Positions 1 to 6,284 of a stretch of DNA of 8,516 nucleotides are shown here, piece after piece. This stretch comes from Clostridia bacterium (lineage in GTDB: Bacteria > Bacillota > Clostridia > Oscillospirales > Acutalibacteraceae), in NCBI GenBank assembly GCA_017614275.1, contig JAGACE010000208.1, positions 1 to 8,516 of the forward strand. The letters are read 5' to 3'. The notes beneath the pieces are model-generated. The model had not been told where the DNA came from and searched no databases. It saw only the letters and a list, made by a program, of their open reading frames with translations. Every line of letters starts with the position of its first letter. Within the stretch, counting starts at the first letter, position 1. Made by a program: the position numbers and the translations under genes.

Positions 1-1382
1 CCACCACCGCCACGCTGCTGGCCCAGGCACTGGTCCGGGAAGGCATGAAGAACGTGGCGGCCGGCGCGAACCCCATGGTCGTCAAGAAAGGCATCCAGAC
101 TGCCGTTGAGACCGCCATCGAGGCGCTCAAGGCCAACGCCAAACCCGTCTCCAGTTCCTCTGACATCGCCAGAGTCGCCACCGTCTCTTCGGGCGACGAC
201 TACGTGGGTCAGCTCATCGCCGACGCGATGGAAAAAGTCTCTTCGGACGGCGTCATCACTGTCGAGGAGTCCAAGACCGCCGAGACTACCTGCGACGTCG
301 TGGAAGGCATGCAGTTCGACCGCGGGTATCTGTCTCCCTACATGGCCACCGACACCGAGAAGATGGTCGCGGAGATCGAAGACGCGCTCATCCTGATCAC
401 CGACAAGAAGATCTCGAACATCCAGGAGATCCTCCCGCTGCTCGAGACCATCGTCAAGAGCGGTCAGAAACTCGTCATCATCGCGGAAGACATCGAGGGC
501 GAGGCCCTTGCCACCCTTCTGCTCAACAAGATCCGCGGCACGTTCACCTGCGTCGCCGTCAAGGCCCCCGGCTTCGGCGACCGCCGCAAGGAGATGCTCC
601 AGGATATCGCCATCCTCACCGGCGGTACCGTCATCACCTCCGACCTCGGTCTGGAACTGAACACGGCCACGGTCGACATGCTCGGCCGCGCCGCTCAGGT
701 CAAGATCTCCAAGGACGACATCATCATCGTCAAGGGCGCCGGCGCGAAAGATCAGATCGCGGCCCGCGTGGAGCAGATCAAGGCCCAGATCGAGACCACC
801 ACGTCCGACTATGACCGCGAGAAGCTCCAGGAGCGCCTCGCGAAGCTGGCCGGCGGCGTCGCCGTCATCCATGTCGGCGCAGCCACCGAGACCGAGATGA
901 AGGAGAAGAAACTCCGCATCGAAGACGCCCTTGCCGCCACGAAAGCCGCGGTGGAAGAGGGGACGGTCGCCGGCGGCGGCACCGCGCTCATCAACGCCAT
1001 CCCCGCAGTCTCCGCGCTGCTGGACAAGGAAGTCGACGCCGATCTGGCCACCGGCATCCAGATCGTGCTGAAGGCCATCGAAGAACCGGTCCGTCAGATC
1101 GCCGCGAACGCCGGTCTGGAGGGCTCCGTCATCATCGACGCCATCAAGAAGTCCGACAAGGTCGGCTACGGGTTCGACTTCGCGAGCGAACAGTACGTCG
1201 ACATGTTCGACGCGGGCATCCTGGACCCGGCCAAGGTCACCCGGTCCGCGCTGCAGAACGCGGCGTCCGTGGCCGCGATGGTCCTGACCATCGAATCCCT
1301 GGTCGCCGACAAGCCGGATCCGGCTGCCGACGCGGCTCAGGCGGCTGCCATGGCGGCCGCAGCCCAGGGCGGGATGTATTGA
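1..1382 (+). CDS. groEL: 60 kDa chaperonin GroEL, 5' end cut by the window
   Basis: This is the large subunit of the cytosolic ATP-driven folding chamber that works with the GroES lid. The reading frame is open from base 3, and the fragment (459 residues) begins at the TTAT of the ATP-binding DGTTTAT motif. About 89 N-terminal residues are therefore missing compared with E. coli GroEL. Visible hallmarks in order are [31 protein letters not shown] at the apical domain entry, [67 protein letters not shown], and [16 protein letters not shown]. The aspartate of RIEDAL (bases 924-926) corresponds to the catalytic D398 of E. coli. VAGGGTAL and [14 protein letters not shown] follow. The tail is alanine-rich and ends QGGMY, with a single GGM unit instead of a long repeat. 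groES would be expected upstream but is outside the window. A strong terminator follows, so the chaperonin transcript ends here. Identity is essentially certain. Confidence 0.98.
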   Translation, partial: TTATLLAQALVREGMKNVAAGANPMVVKKGIQTAVETAIEALKANAKPVSSSSDIARVATVSSGDDYVGQLIADAMEKVSSDGVITVEESKTAETTCDVVEGMQFDRGYLSPYMATDTEKMVAEIEDALILITDKKISNIQEILPLLETIVKSGQKLVIIAEDIEGEALATLLLNKIRGTFTCVAVKAPGFGDRRKEMLQDIAILTGGTVITSDLGLELNTATVDMLGRAAQVKISKDDIIIVKGAGAKDQIAARVEQIKAQIETTTSDYDREKLQERLAKLAGGVAVIHVGAATETEMKEKKLRIEDALAATKAAVEEGTVAGGGTALINAIPAVSALLDKEVDADLATGIQIVLKAIEEPVRQIAANAGLEGSVIIDAIKKSDKVGYGFDFASEQYVDMFDAGILDPAKVTRSALQNAASVAAMVLTIESLVADKPDPAADAAQAAAMAAAAQGGMY

Positions 1383-1390
1383 GGACACAG

Positions 1391-1428
1391 AAAGCAGTCT
1401 TCTTCGGAAGACTGCTTTTTATTTTTTT
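1391..1428 (+). terminator. Intrinsic terminator of groEL with UUCG tetraloop
   Basis: The 12-base arm AAAGCAGTCTTC (1391-1402) pairs perfectly with GAAGACTGCTTT (1407-1418). They enclose the loop TTCG (1403-1406), closed by a C-G pair, which is the extra-stable cUUCGg form. The 3' arm runs straight into a T-rich tract broken by one A (to 1428). It sits 8 bases after the groEL stop and separates groEL from the next promoter. Confidence 0.95.
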
Positions 1429-1445
1429 ACATAAATAGTTTTTTC

Positions 1446-1474
1446 TTGCACTTTGCCTCGGTAAAGTATATATT
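1446..1474 (+). promoter_or_regulatory. Sigma-A type promoter for the ligase/ACT operon
   Basis: A -35 box TTGCAC (1446-1451) is followed after exactly 17 bases by a -10 box TATATT (1469-1474). The region is AT-rich and lies directly behind the groEL terminator and about 37 bases ahead of the ligase start codon. TATTAT at 1471-1476 is an alternative -10 with a less favourable 19-base spacer. Confidence 0.75.
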
Positions 1475-1510
1475 ATTTAACAATAAACCAAAACGGAAGG
1501 AGTTGGTTCG

Positions 1511-2812
1511 ATGATCTGGAACCCGTCCAAGGAATGCATGGACCGCGACCAGCTGCACGAACTGCAGAGCGCGCGTCTGCGCAAGATCGTTGAACATGTG
1601 TACTACGGAAACGAGTACTATCGGAACAAGATGCAGGAAGTGGGCCTCGAACCCACCGATATCAAAGGCCTGGAAGACCTTTCCAAGCTGCCCTTCACCA
1701 CGTATGAAGACCTGCGTGCGACCTATCCGTTTGGTATGCGGTCTGTCCCGCTGTCCCAGTGTGTCCGTCTGCAGTCTTCCTCCGGCACGACCGGCAAGCC
1801 GAAGATCGCTCTCTATACCCGGAAAGACGTCGATATCTGGTCCGAAGGCGTGGCCCGTTCCATGGCCATGGCCGGCGTCACCTGCGACGACATCGTCCTG
1901 GTCTCCTACGGCTACGGCCTCTTCACCGGCGGCCTCGGCGCTCACTACGGCGCGGAGAAACTCGGCGCTCTGGTCATCCCGCTGGGCACCGGCAACACCT
2001 CGAAACTCATCGACATGATGATCGACTGCAAAGCCACGGTCATCTGTTGCACGCCGTCTTACATGCTGCACATCGCGGAAGAACTGGAAAAACAGGGCCG
2101 GGTCGACGAGATCTCCCGGAAATGTTCCATCAACGGCGCAGAGCCGTGGTCCGACGAGATGCGTGAGCAGATCGAAAAACGCCTCGGCATCAAAGCGTAT
2201 GACATCTACGGCCTGACCGAGATCTCCGGTCCCGGCGTCGCCACCGACTGCGACTTCCACAGAGGCCTGCACATCTGGGAAGACCACTTCCTGCCGGAAG
2301 TCATCGACCCCGATACCGGCGAACAGCTGCCGGAGGGCTCCGAGGGCGAACTGGTCATCACCTGTCTGACCAAAGAGGGGCAGCCCCTCATCCGCTACCG
2401 GACCCGCGACATCACCCGTCTCGAATATGACAAGTGCGAATGCGGCCGTACCATGGCCCGGATCCAGCGCTTCAAGGGCCGTTCCGACGACATGCTCATC
2501 ATCAAGGGCGTCAATGTCTTCCCGTCCCAGGTGGAGGCCGCGCTCCTCAACGTCGACGGCGTCACTCCGAACTACTTCATGACGGTCGACCGCGTCGGAA
2601 ACTCCGATACCCTCGAAGTCGCCGTGGAAGTCGAAGACCGCTTCTTCTCCGACGATATGGCGGAACTGGAAGCGTTGACCAAAAAGGTCCACGACCAGCT
2701 CAAATCCGCCATCGGCCTCAATGCAAAGATCCGTCTGGTCGAGCCCAACGGCCTCGAACACAGCCAGGGCAAGACCGTCCACGTTCTCGACAAGAGAAAA
2801 CTGTACGAATAA
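1511..2812 (+). CDS. paaK: Phenylacetate-CoA ligase (PaaK family)
   Basis: This is a cytosolic adenylate-forming enzyme of the ANL superfamily. Its family converts phenylacetate or a related aryl acetate, ATP and CoA to the aryl-acetyl-CoA via an acyl-AMP. The length of 433 residues is typical of PaaK. The phosphate-binding loop SSSGTTGKPK is at about 89-98 and the adenine-site motif YDIYGLTE at about 230-237. IWEDHFLPEVIDP (255-267) is typical of PaaK, RYRTRD (295-300) holds the ribose-binding aspartate, and the hinge and C-terminal lid start at FKGRSDDMLIIKGVNVFP (321-338). The late lysine of QGKTVHV (about 421) fits the adenylation lysine. C247, H254, C309 and C311 could form a metal site (inference). 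The start is supported by GGAAGGAG at 1495-1502, eight bases before the ATG. The acid specificity cannot be read: in anaerobes this family often accepts several aryl acetates, as in indolepyruvate-oxidoreductase pathways. It is cotranscribed with the ACT gene. Confidence 0.93.
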   Translation: MIWNPSKECMDRDQLHELQSARLRKIVEHVYYGNEYYRNKMQEVGLEPTDIKGLEDLSKLPFTTYEDLRATYPFGMRSVPLSQCVRLQSSSGTTGKPKIALYTRKDVDIWSEGVARSMAMAGVTCDDIVLVSYGYGLFTGGLGAHYGAEKLGALVIPLGTGNTSKLIDMMIDCKATVICCTPSYMLHIAEELEKQGRVDEISRKCSINGAEPWSDEMREQIEKRLGIKAYDIYGLTEISGPGVATDCDFHRGLHIWEDHFLPEVIDPDTGEQLPEGSEGELVITCLTKEGQPLIRYRTRDITRLEYDKCECGRTMARIQRFKGRSDDMLIIKGVNVFPSQVEAALLNVDGVTPNYFMTVDRVGNSDTLEVAVEVEDRFFSDDMAELEALTKKVHDQLKSAIGLNAKIRLVEPNGLEHSQGKTVHVLDKRKLYE

Positions 2813-2817
2813 GGAGG
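2811..2817 (+). promoter_or_regulatory. Ribosome binding site overlapping the ligase stop codon
   Basis: AAGGAGG begins with the last two bases of the ligase TAA stop (2810-2812) and lies 7 bases before the ATG at 2825. It is a near-perfect anti-16S match. The arrangement lets ribosomes finishing the ligase reload on the ACT gene, so the two proteins are probably made in linked amounts. Confidence 0.8.
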
Positions 2818-2824
2818 CACAGTT

Positions 2825-3256
2825 ATGACCGTCAAACAGTTATCCATCTTTCTGGAAAACCGCGAAGGCCGTCTGCAGGAGATCTTCAACATCCTGAAAG
2901 ACGCCAATGTCAACGTGGTCTCCGTCAGTATCGCGGAGACGTCCGACTACGGCATCGTCCGTATGATCGTCTCTGACGTCGACGGCGCTCTGGCCGCGCT
3001 CAAGGCGAAGAACATCACCGCGAAAGTGGTCGATGTGCTGGCCGTCAACATCTCCCACGAGGTGGGCAGCCTGTCCCGTGTCCTGAACGCCATCGCGGAC
3101 GCCGGCATCAACATCAAGTACATGTACGGCCTGTCCACGGGGGACACCGGCGCGTCCATCGCCTTCAAGACCGATGATCTCGAAGGCACCGAGAAAGCGC
3201 TGGAGGCCCTGGACGTCCAGTACTACACGCCCGAATCTCTGGAAAACGTGGAATAA
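2825..3256 (+). CDS. Tandem ACT-domain protein, probable amino-acid-sensing partner of the ligase
   Basis: This is a 143-residue cytosolic protein made of two ACT domains and nothing else. ACT1 covers about residues 4-66, with a beta strand (KQLSIFLEN), the ligand loop EGRL (G15), helix LQEIFNILKDANVNV and strand IVRMIVSD. ACT2 covers about 71-138, with VLAVNISHE, the loop VGSL (G81), helix SRVLNAIADAGINI, YMYGL and ASIAFKTDD. The glycine at the start of each first helix is the usual amino-acid-binding position of ACT domains. No catalytic or DNA-binding domain is attached, so a regulatory or binding role is inferred. Stand-alone double-ACT proteins next to PaaK-type ligases are a recurring arrangement in Clostridia and some archaea, often near indolepyruvate ferredoxin oxidoreductase genes, which are absent from this window. 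Whether it binds an aromatic amino acid or touches the ligase is unknown. The ribosome binding site overlaps the upstream stop. Confidence 0.9.
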   Translation: MTVKQLSIFLENREGRLQEIFNILKDANVNVVSVSIAETSDYGIVRMIVSDVDGALAALKAKNITAKVVDVLAVNISHEVGSLSRVLNAIADAGINIKYMYGLSTGDTGASIAFKTDDLEGTEKALEALDVQYYTPESLENVE

Positions 3257-3279
3257 ACAGAAACAGCGATACAGAAATA

Positions 3280-3313
3280 GAAAAAGAAAAAGCATTACTT
3301 GAAAAAGAAAAAG
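3280..3313 (+). repeat. Direct repeat of a 13-base purine motif, also inverted downstream
   Basis: GAAAAAGAAAAAG occurs at 3280-3292 and again at 3301-3313, separated by CATTACTT. Its exact reverse complement CTTTTTCTTTTTC is at 3398-3410. Either A-rich copy could therefore pair with the T-rich copy. The copies lie in the 3' untranslated region of the ACT gene. Confidence 0.85.
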
Positions 3314-3415
3314 TTCCGATGAGAGCCTGGGGGTAGCCCGAGTGCTGTCTCGGACAGCGCGGGCGCGCGGTTCGGGATGGCAGGCTCGAGGCGGAAGCTT
3401 TTTCTTTTTCTTTTT
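3301..3415 (+). terminator. Large structured element after the ACT gene, probable terminator (possibly a stable RNA)
   Basis: The outer stem pairs 3301-3318 with 3392-3410, that is GAAAAAGAAAAAG plus TTCCG with CGGAA plus CTTTTTCTTTTTC, leaving one bulged G (3397). A second perfect 7-base stem is GAGCCTG (3323-3329) with CAGGCTC (3381-3387). Inside it, GCTGTC (3344-3349) pairs with GACAGC (3353-3358). CCCGAG (3337-3342) has rival partners: TTCGGG (3371-3376) or, shifted by one base, CTCGG (3349-3353). The 3' arm ends in three T runs, so it should terminate the ligase/ACT transcript. The arms are symmetrical, so it could also act on the other strand. It is far larger and more branched than the other two terminators here. 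I match it to no known riboswitch or ribozyme family. Confidence 0.5.
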
Positions 3416-3424
3416 ATATGATAT

Positions 3425-3453
3425 TTGACTTTTCCACCGCTTTGAATTATATT
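3425..3453 (+). promoter_or_regulatory. Strong sigma-A type promoter for the membrane-protein operon
   Basis: The -35 box TTGACT (3425-3430, five of six consensus bases) and -10 box TATATT (3448-3453) are separated by exactly 17 bases. The promoter is placed just after the structured element and 38 bases before the start codon at 3492. Confidence 0.8.
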
Positions 3454-3491
3454 TGCTTTGATTATTGCTCTATTAATAAAAGGGGAACGAC

Positions 3492-4973
3492 ATGTCGAAC
3501 GTGATCACAGCCTTTCGCGATACGGGGAAGACCTCGAAGCTTTACCCGGTACGGCGTTTTTTCGCGAGCGACGCTTTCTGCGCGGCGCTCGTGGCAATGG
3601 CTTTTGTCATCATCTGTTTCAACTGGATCATCCCGGGCGCTTTCGCCATGGCGATCGTCCTCTCCGTGGTCCTGATCCTCTCCGATGACGTCGTGTCCGT
3701 CTTCCTGCCGATCATGCTCATCGCCTCCTTCGGCATCCAGGCGGACGACTCCCTGTGGGACTATATGGCCCTGGCCCCGCTGGCGGCCATCCCGATCTTC
3801 GCCATCCTGTTCCACGCCATCTACTACAGAGAGCGGGACAAGTCGAAAGTCGAACGGCCCGGAGCGCTGCTCCTGCCGATGATCCTGATCTCCATCACGA
3901 ATTACCTCGGCGGCATCGGGACCATCCCGAAAGAGTCCTATTTCAGCGCGACCTCGCTCATTTACATGTTCGCGCTGGGCTTTATGATCGTCATCGTCTA
4001 CTTCCTGGTGTACAACCATCTGGGAGAGGGGAAAAACTACACGGAGCGCATCGATCTCAGGATCTCGAAGATCGCCTGCTGGCTCATGGTCTTCCTGATC
4101 CTGGCGGTCCTGGAAGGCTATGTGGAGCGCTGGGCGAAGTTCATCGCCGACCCCGGCATCCTCTATTTCCAGTGGCGGAACAACGCGAGCACGCTGTTCA
4201 TGATGATGATGCCGTTCGCGTTCTATATGTCCGCCCGGAAGTTCCGGTACATCCTGCTGCCGTTCCTGGCCTATGCCGCGATGATCTTCCTCGGCTCCCG
4301 CGGCGGTCTCATCTTAGGCGGGATCGAGTTCCTGGTGCTGCTCATCGTGGATCTCATCCTGGACAAGAAGCACCGGAAATACATCGCCGCCATCTTCGCG
4401 GTCATTTTCCTCAGTTTCCTGTTCCTGTTCCCGCAGATCGAGAAACTGATGGCCTATACGCTGGGCCGCATGACGTCGGCCGACCAGTACAGCATCCGGC
4501 TCGGTCTCTGGCGCCGGTCCATCGAGGACTTCCGCCACAATCCCGTGTTCGGCATGGGCCTCGGCTACATGGGCAACCGGGACATCCACCCGTCCAAGGC
4601 GGCGTCCCTCTGCTGGTACCATTCCTCGCTCCCGCAGGTCTGGGGCAGCTTCGGCATCGTGGGCCTTCTGACCTACGGCTATCAGATGATCGTCCGCTGG
4701 AAGTTCCTGATGTCCAAGCACTCGATGTTCGGCTTCACGGTGACGGCGTCCTTCCTCGGACTGGAACTCATGTCTCTCGTCAATCCCGGCATCTTCGCCA
4801 TGTTCTATCTGCTGATCATTTCCATGGAGTTCTTCATCCTGGAGCGCTACCGCTTCCCGGAGATCCACATGAAACTGGTCTCGGAACTCGGCGCGGGCAC
4901 CCAGTTCACGTTTTCGGAAGACGATTTTCCGGCGACGGAAGACGACGAGTATTCCACGCTCGATCAGGCCTGA
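3492..4973 (+). CDS. O-antigen ligase/polymerase-like (Wzy_C type) membrane protein
   Basis: This is a 493-residue polytopic inner-membrane protein with about 12-13 hydrophobic segments, for example at about 28-46, 66-82, 92-110, 153-174, 193-210, 252-290, 297-313, 385-402 and 413-450. The Wzy_C/O-antigen ligase pattern is visible. FLGSRGGLILGG (about 267-277) is a membrane segment led by an SRGG motif. A large loop at about 314-384 carries SIRLGLWRRSIEDFRHNPVFGMGLGY, then WYHSSLPQVWGSFGIVGLL, where the histidine corresponds to the conserved H of the family. Family members join or polymerise undecaprenyl-linked glycans outside the membrane; the substrate here cannot be told. The C-terminal tail (about 463-493) is strongly acidic and probably cytosolic. 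An AAAAGGGGA site lies 6 bases before the ATG. No other glycan genes are next to it, which is unusual for a Wzy. It likely shares a transcript with the next two genes. Confidence 0.8.
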   Translation: MSNVITAFRDTGKTSKLYPVRRFFASDAFCAALVAMAFVIICFNWIIPGAFAMAIVLSVVLILSDDVVSVFLPIMLIASFGIQADDSLWDYMALAPLAAIPIFAILFHAIYYRERDKSKVERPGALLLPMILISITNYLGGIGTIPKESYFSATSLIYMFALGFMIVIVYFLVYNHLGEGKNYTERIDLRISKIACWLMVFLILAVLEGYVERWAKFIADPGILYFQWRNNASTLFMMMMPFAFYMSARKFRYILLPFLAYAAMIFLGSRGGLILGGIEFLVLLIVDLILDKKHRKYIAAIFAVIFLSFLFLFPQIEKLMAYTLGRMTSADQYSIRLGLWRRSIEDFRHNPVFGMGLGYMGNRDIHPSKAASLCWYHSSLPQVWGSFGIVGLLTYGYQMIVRWKFLMSKHSMFGFTVTASFLGLELMSLVNPGIFAMFYLLIISMEFFILERYRFPEIHMKLVSELGAGTQFTFSEDDFPATEDDEYSTLDQA

Positions 4974-4989
4974 TCGCGGCGATCTGATC
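4962..4989 (+). repeat. Palindromic cluster of four GATC sites over the stop codon
   Basis: GATCAGGCCTGATC (4962-4975) is a perfect 14-base palindrome containing the TGA stop. It overlaps a small hairpin GATCG-CGG-CGATC (4972-4984), and CTGATC (4984-4989) repeats the second half. GATC begins at 4962, 4972, 4981 and 4986. No T run follows, so it does not look like an intrinsic terminator. The gene downstream is probably reached by read-through. Confidence 0.45.
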
Positions 4990-5003
4990 CAAGTAATTCT
5001 TCT

Positions 5004-5010
5004 TTTGGAG
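5004..5010 (+). promoter_or_regulatory. Weak, distant ribosome binding site for the CorC-type gene
   Basis: TTTGGAG (5004-5010) is the only Shine-Dalgarno-like sequence ahead of the ATG at 5025, and it is 14 bases away, longer than the usual 5-10. A T run sits just before the start. The in-frame ATG at 5040 has no better site, so 5025 is kept. Confidence 0.4.
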
Positions 5011-5024
5011 TTGATACAGTTTTT

Positions 5025-6284
5025 ATGGGCAGTACAGGTATGATCATTGTCCTGGTCATCTTTGTCTTGTTATCCGGATTCTTCTCGGCGTCGGAGACCG
5101 CATACTCCAGCGCTAGCGAGATCCGTCTGAAATCCATGGAGCAGGCCGGCAACAAAGCGGCAGGCCGCGCTCTGAGAATCATCGACGACTACGACGCGCT
5201 GCTGTCGACCATCCTGATCGGCAACAACATCGTGAACATCGGCGCTTCGGCCATCGCCACCGTGCTCTTCGTGCGGGCGATGGGCGACATCGGCGCCACC
5301 TGGTCCACGATCGTCATGACCGTCATCATCCTGATCTTCAGTGAAGTGACTCCGAAATCCATCGCCAAGGAGATGCCGGAGAGCTTCGCCATGACCGTCG
5401 GCCCTGTCCTGCAGGTCCTGATGATCCTGTTTTATCCCTTCAACAAACTCTTCGGCTGGTGGAAGCAGTTCATCGCCCGGCTCTTCGGCGTGAAGGCCGT
5501 GGAAGAGGTCACGGAAGGGGAGTTCCTGACGATGGTCGAGGAGGCCGAGAGCGGCGGCGGCATCGAACGGGAAGACACCGAGCTCATCCACAGTGTGCTC
5601 GAGTTCAACGATATCGAAGTGGCGGACATCTTCACGCCCCGCGTGGACGTGGTGGCCGTCTCTCTGCGCGCGCAGAAAGACGAGCTGGAGAAGGTGTTCC
5701 GCGAGAACGAATACTCCCGCATCCCGGTCTACGACGAGGACATCGACGACATCGTCGGCATCCTGCACCAGCGGGACTTCTTCGACAAGATCCTGTTCGG
5801 CGACCGGCGCCTGGAGGACGTCATCACGCCTGCCATCTTCGTCCCGCCCAGCATGAAGATCGCCCGGGTCCTGACCCTGCTGCAGTCCAAGCGGTCCCAC
5901 ATGGCCGTGGTCTCCGACGAGTTCGGCGGCACGGACGGCATCATCACGATGGAGGACATCCTGGAAGAACTGGTGGGCGAGATCTACGACGAACACGACG
6001 ACGTGGAAAAAGACATCGTCAAGACCGGCCGGGACAGCTACATCGTGCGCTGCAGCACCGAGCTGGAGGACATGTTCGAGTACTTCGGCAAGGAAGTGCC
6101 GGAGTCCGAGTCCAACACCGTGGCCGGCTGGGTCATGGAACAGTTCGGGGAGATCCCGAAACGGGACGACGAATTCACTTACGAGAACCTGCTGATCTCG
6201 GTCCTGAAGACCGACAACCGGCGGGTCGAACAGATACGTGTGAGGGTACTGCCGGATGAGAAGCCTGACGATCGGGAAGAATGA
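5025..6284 (+). CDS. CNNM/CorC (HlyC/CorC) family transporter with CBS pair
   Basis: This is a 419-residue membrane protein of the hemolysin C/CorC family, linked to Mg2+ or related cation homeostasis. Domains in order are an N-terminal CNNM (DUF21) membrane domain at about 1-150, with LLSGFFSASETAYSSAS (15-31), LIGNNIVNIGASA (64-76) and FSEVTPKSIAKE (105-116). Then comes a CBS pair at about 201-323, with DIFTPRVDVVAV, SRIPVYDEDIDDIVGILHQRD, MAVVSDEFGGTDGIITMED and ILEELVGEIYDEHD. A CorC_HlyC domain fills about 335-407. The length and order match the full family, with no missing block. CBS pairs in this family usually bind adenine nucleotides. The FFSASETA and SEVTPK motifs are typical of the cation-binding membrane domain. 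It starts 51 bases after the Wzy-like gene with a weak ribosome site, and its last 29 bases overlap the pseudouridine synthase gene in another frame. Whether it exports or imports Mg2+ cannot be decided from sequence. Confidence 0.93.
   Translation: MGSTGMIIVLVIFVLLSGFFSASETAYSSASEIRLKSMEQAGNKAAGRALRIIDDYDALLSTILIGNNIVNIGASAIATVLFVRAMGDIGATWSTIVMTVIILIFSEVTPKSIAKEMPESFAMTVGPVLQVLMILFYPFNKLFGWWKQFIARLFGVKAVEEVTEGEFLTMVEEAESGGGIEREDTELIHSVLEFNDIEVADIFTPRVDVVAVSLRAQKDELEKVFRENEYSRIPVYDEDIDDIVGILHQRDFFDKILFGDRRLEDVITPAIFVPPSMKIARVLTLLQSKRSHMAVVSDEFGGTDGIITMEDILEELVGEIYDEHDDVEKDIVKTGRDSYIVRCSTELEDMFEYFGKEVPESESNTVAGWVMEQFGEIPKRDDEFTYENLLISVLKTDNRRVEQIRVRVLPDEKPDDREE
6241..6246 (+). promoter_or_regulatory. 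Ribosome binding site inside the end of the CorC-type gene
   Basis: TGAGGG (6241-6246) lies 9 bases before the ATG at 6256 and is entirely inside the upstream coding region. It decides the start at 6256, which gives the expected N-terminus (MRSLTIGKNDADQRLDKFL) of this synthase subfamily. The overlap of 29 bases implies translational coupling. Confidence 0.6.

Noticed and set aside
1427..2782. A 451-codon open frame on the - strand opposite the ligase gene
   Set aside because: It mirrors the ligase codons in a GC-rich gene, has a low-complexity D/V/G/F-rich translation without family motifs, and covers the ligase promoter. The + strand gene has full family motifs and a good ribosome site.
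3314..3325. CCGATGAGA resembling the CUGAUGA core of a hammerhead ribozyme
   Set aside because: The matching GAAA core strand and cleavage triplet in the right stem context are missing, and the surrounding stems do not form a three-way hammerhead.
3331..3376. GC-rich core of the intergenic element as a T-box or known riboswitch
   Set aside because: The T-box sequence and specifier-loop features are absent, and I could match no other riboswitch core. The element also lies upstream of, not within, the transcript from the 3425 promoter.
3301..3410. The arms of the intergenic element as terminal inverted repeats of a small mobile element
   Set aside because: No target-site duplication flanks the arms, and a simple A/G-rich repeat is weak evidence for transposition. 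Genome copy number would decide it.
3418..3506. Short open frame starting ATGATATTTG between the structured element and the Wzy-like gene
   Set aside because: It has no ribosome site, overlaps the promoter, and its composition is that of AT-rich non-coding DNA.
3755..4987. A 410-codon + strand frame inside the Wzy-like gene
   Set aside because: It is an out-of-frame shadow: arginine/proline/histidine-rich, no hydrophobic segments, no ribosome site. The main frame shows clear membrane segments and Wzy_C motifs.
5011..5044. TTGATA with TATGAT as a promoter for the CorC-type gene
   Set aside because: The spacer would be 22 bases and the -10 box would lie inside the coding region, downstream of the start codon.
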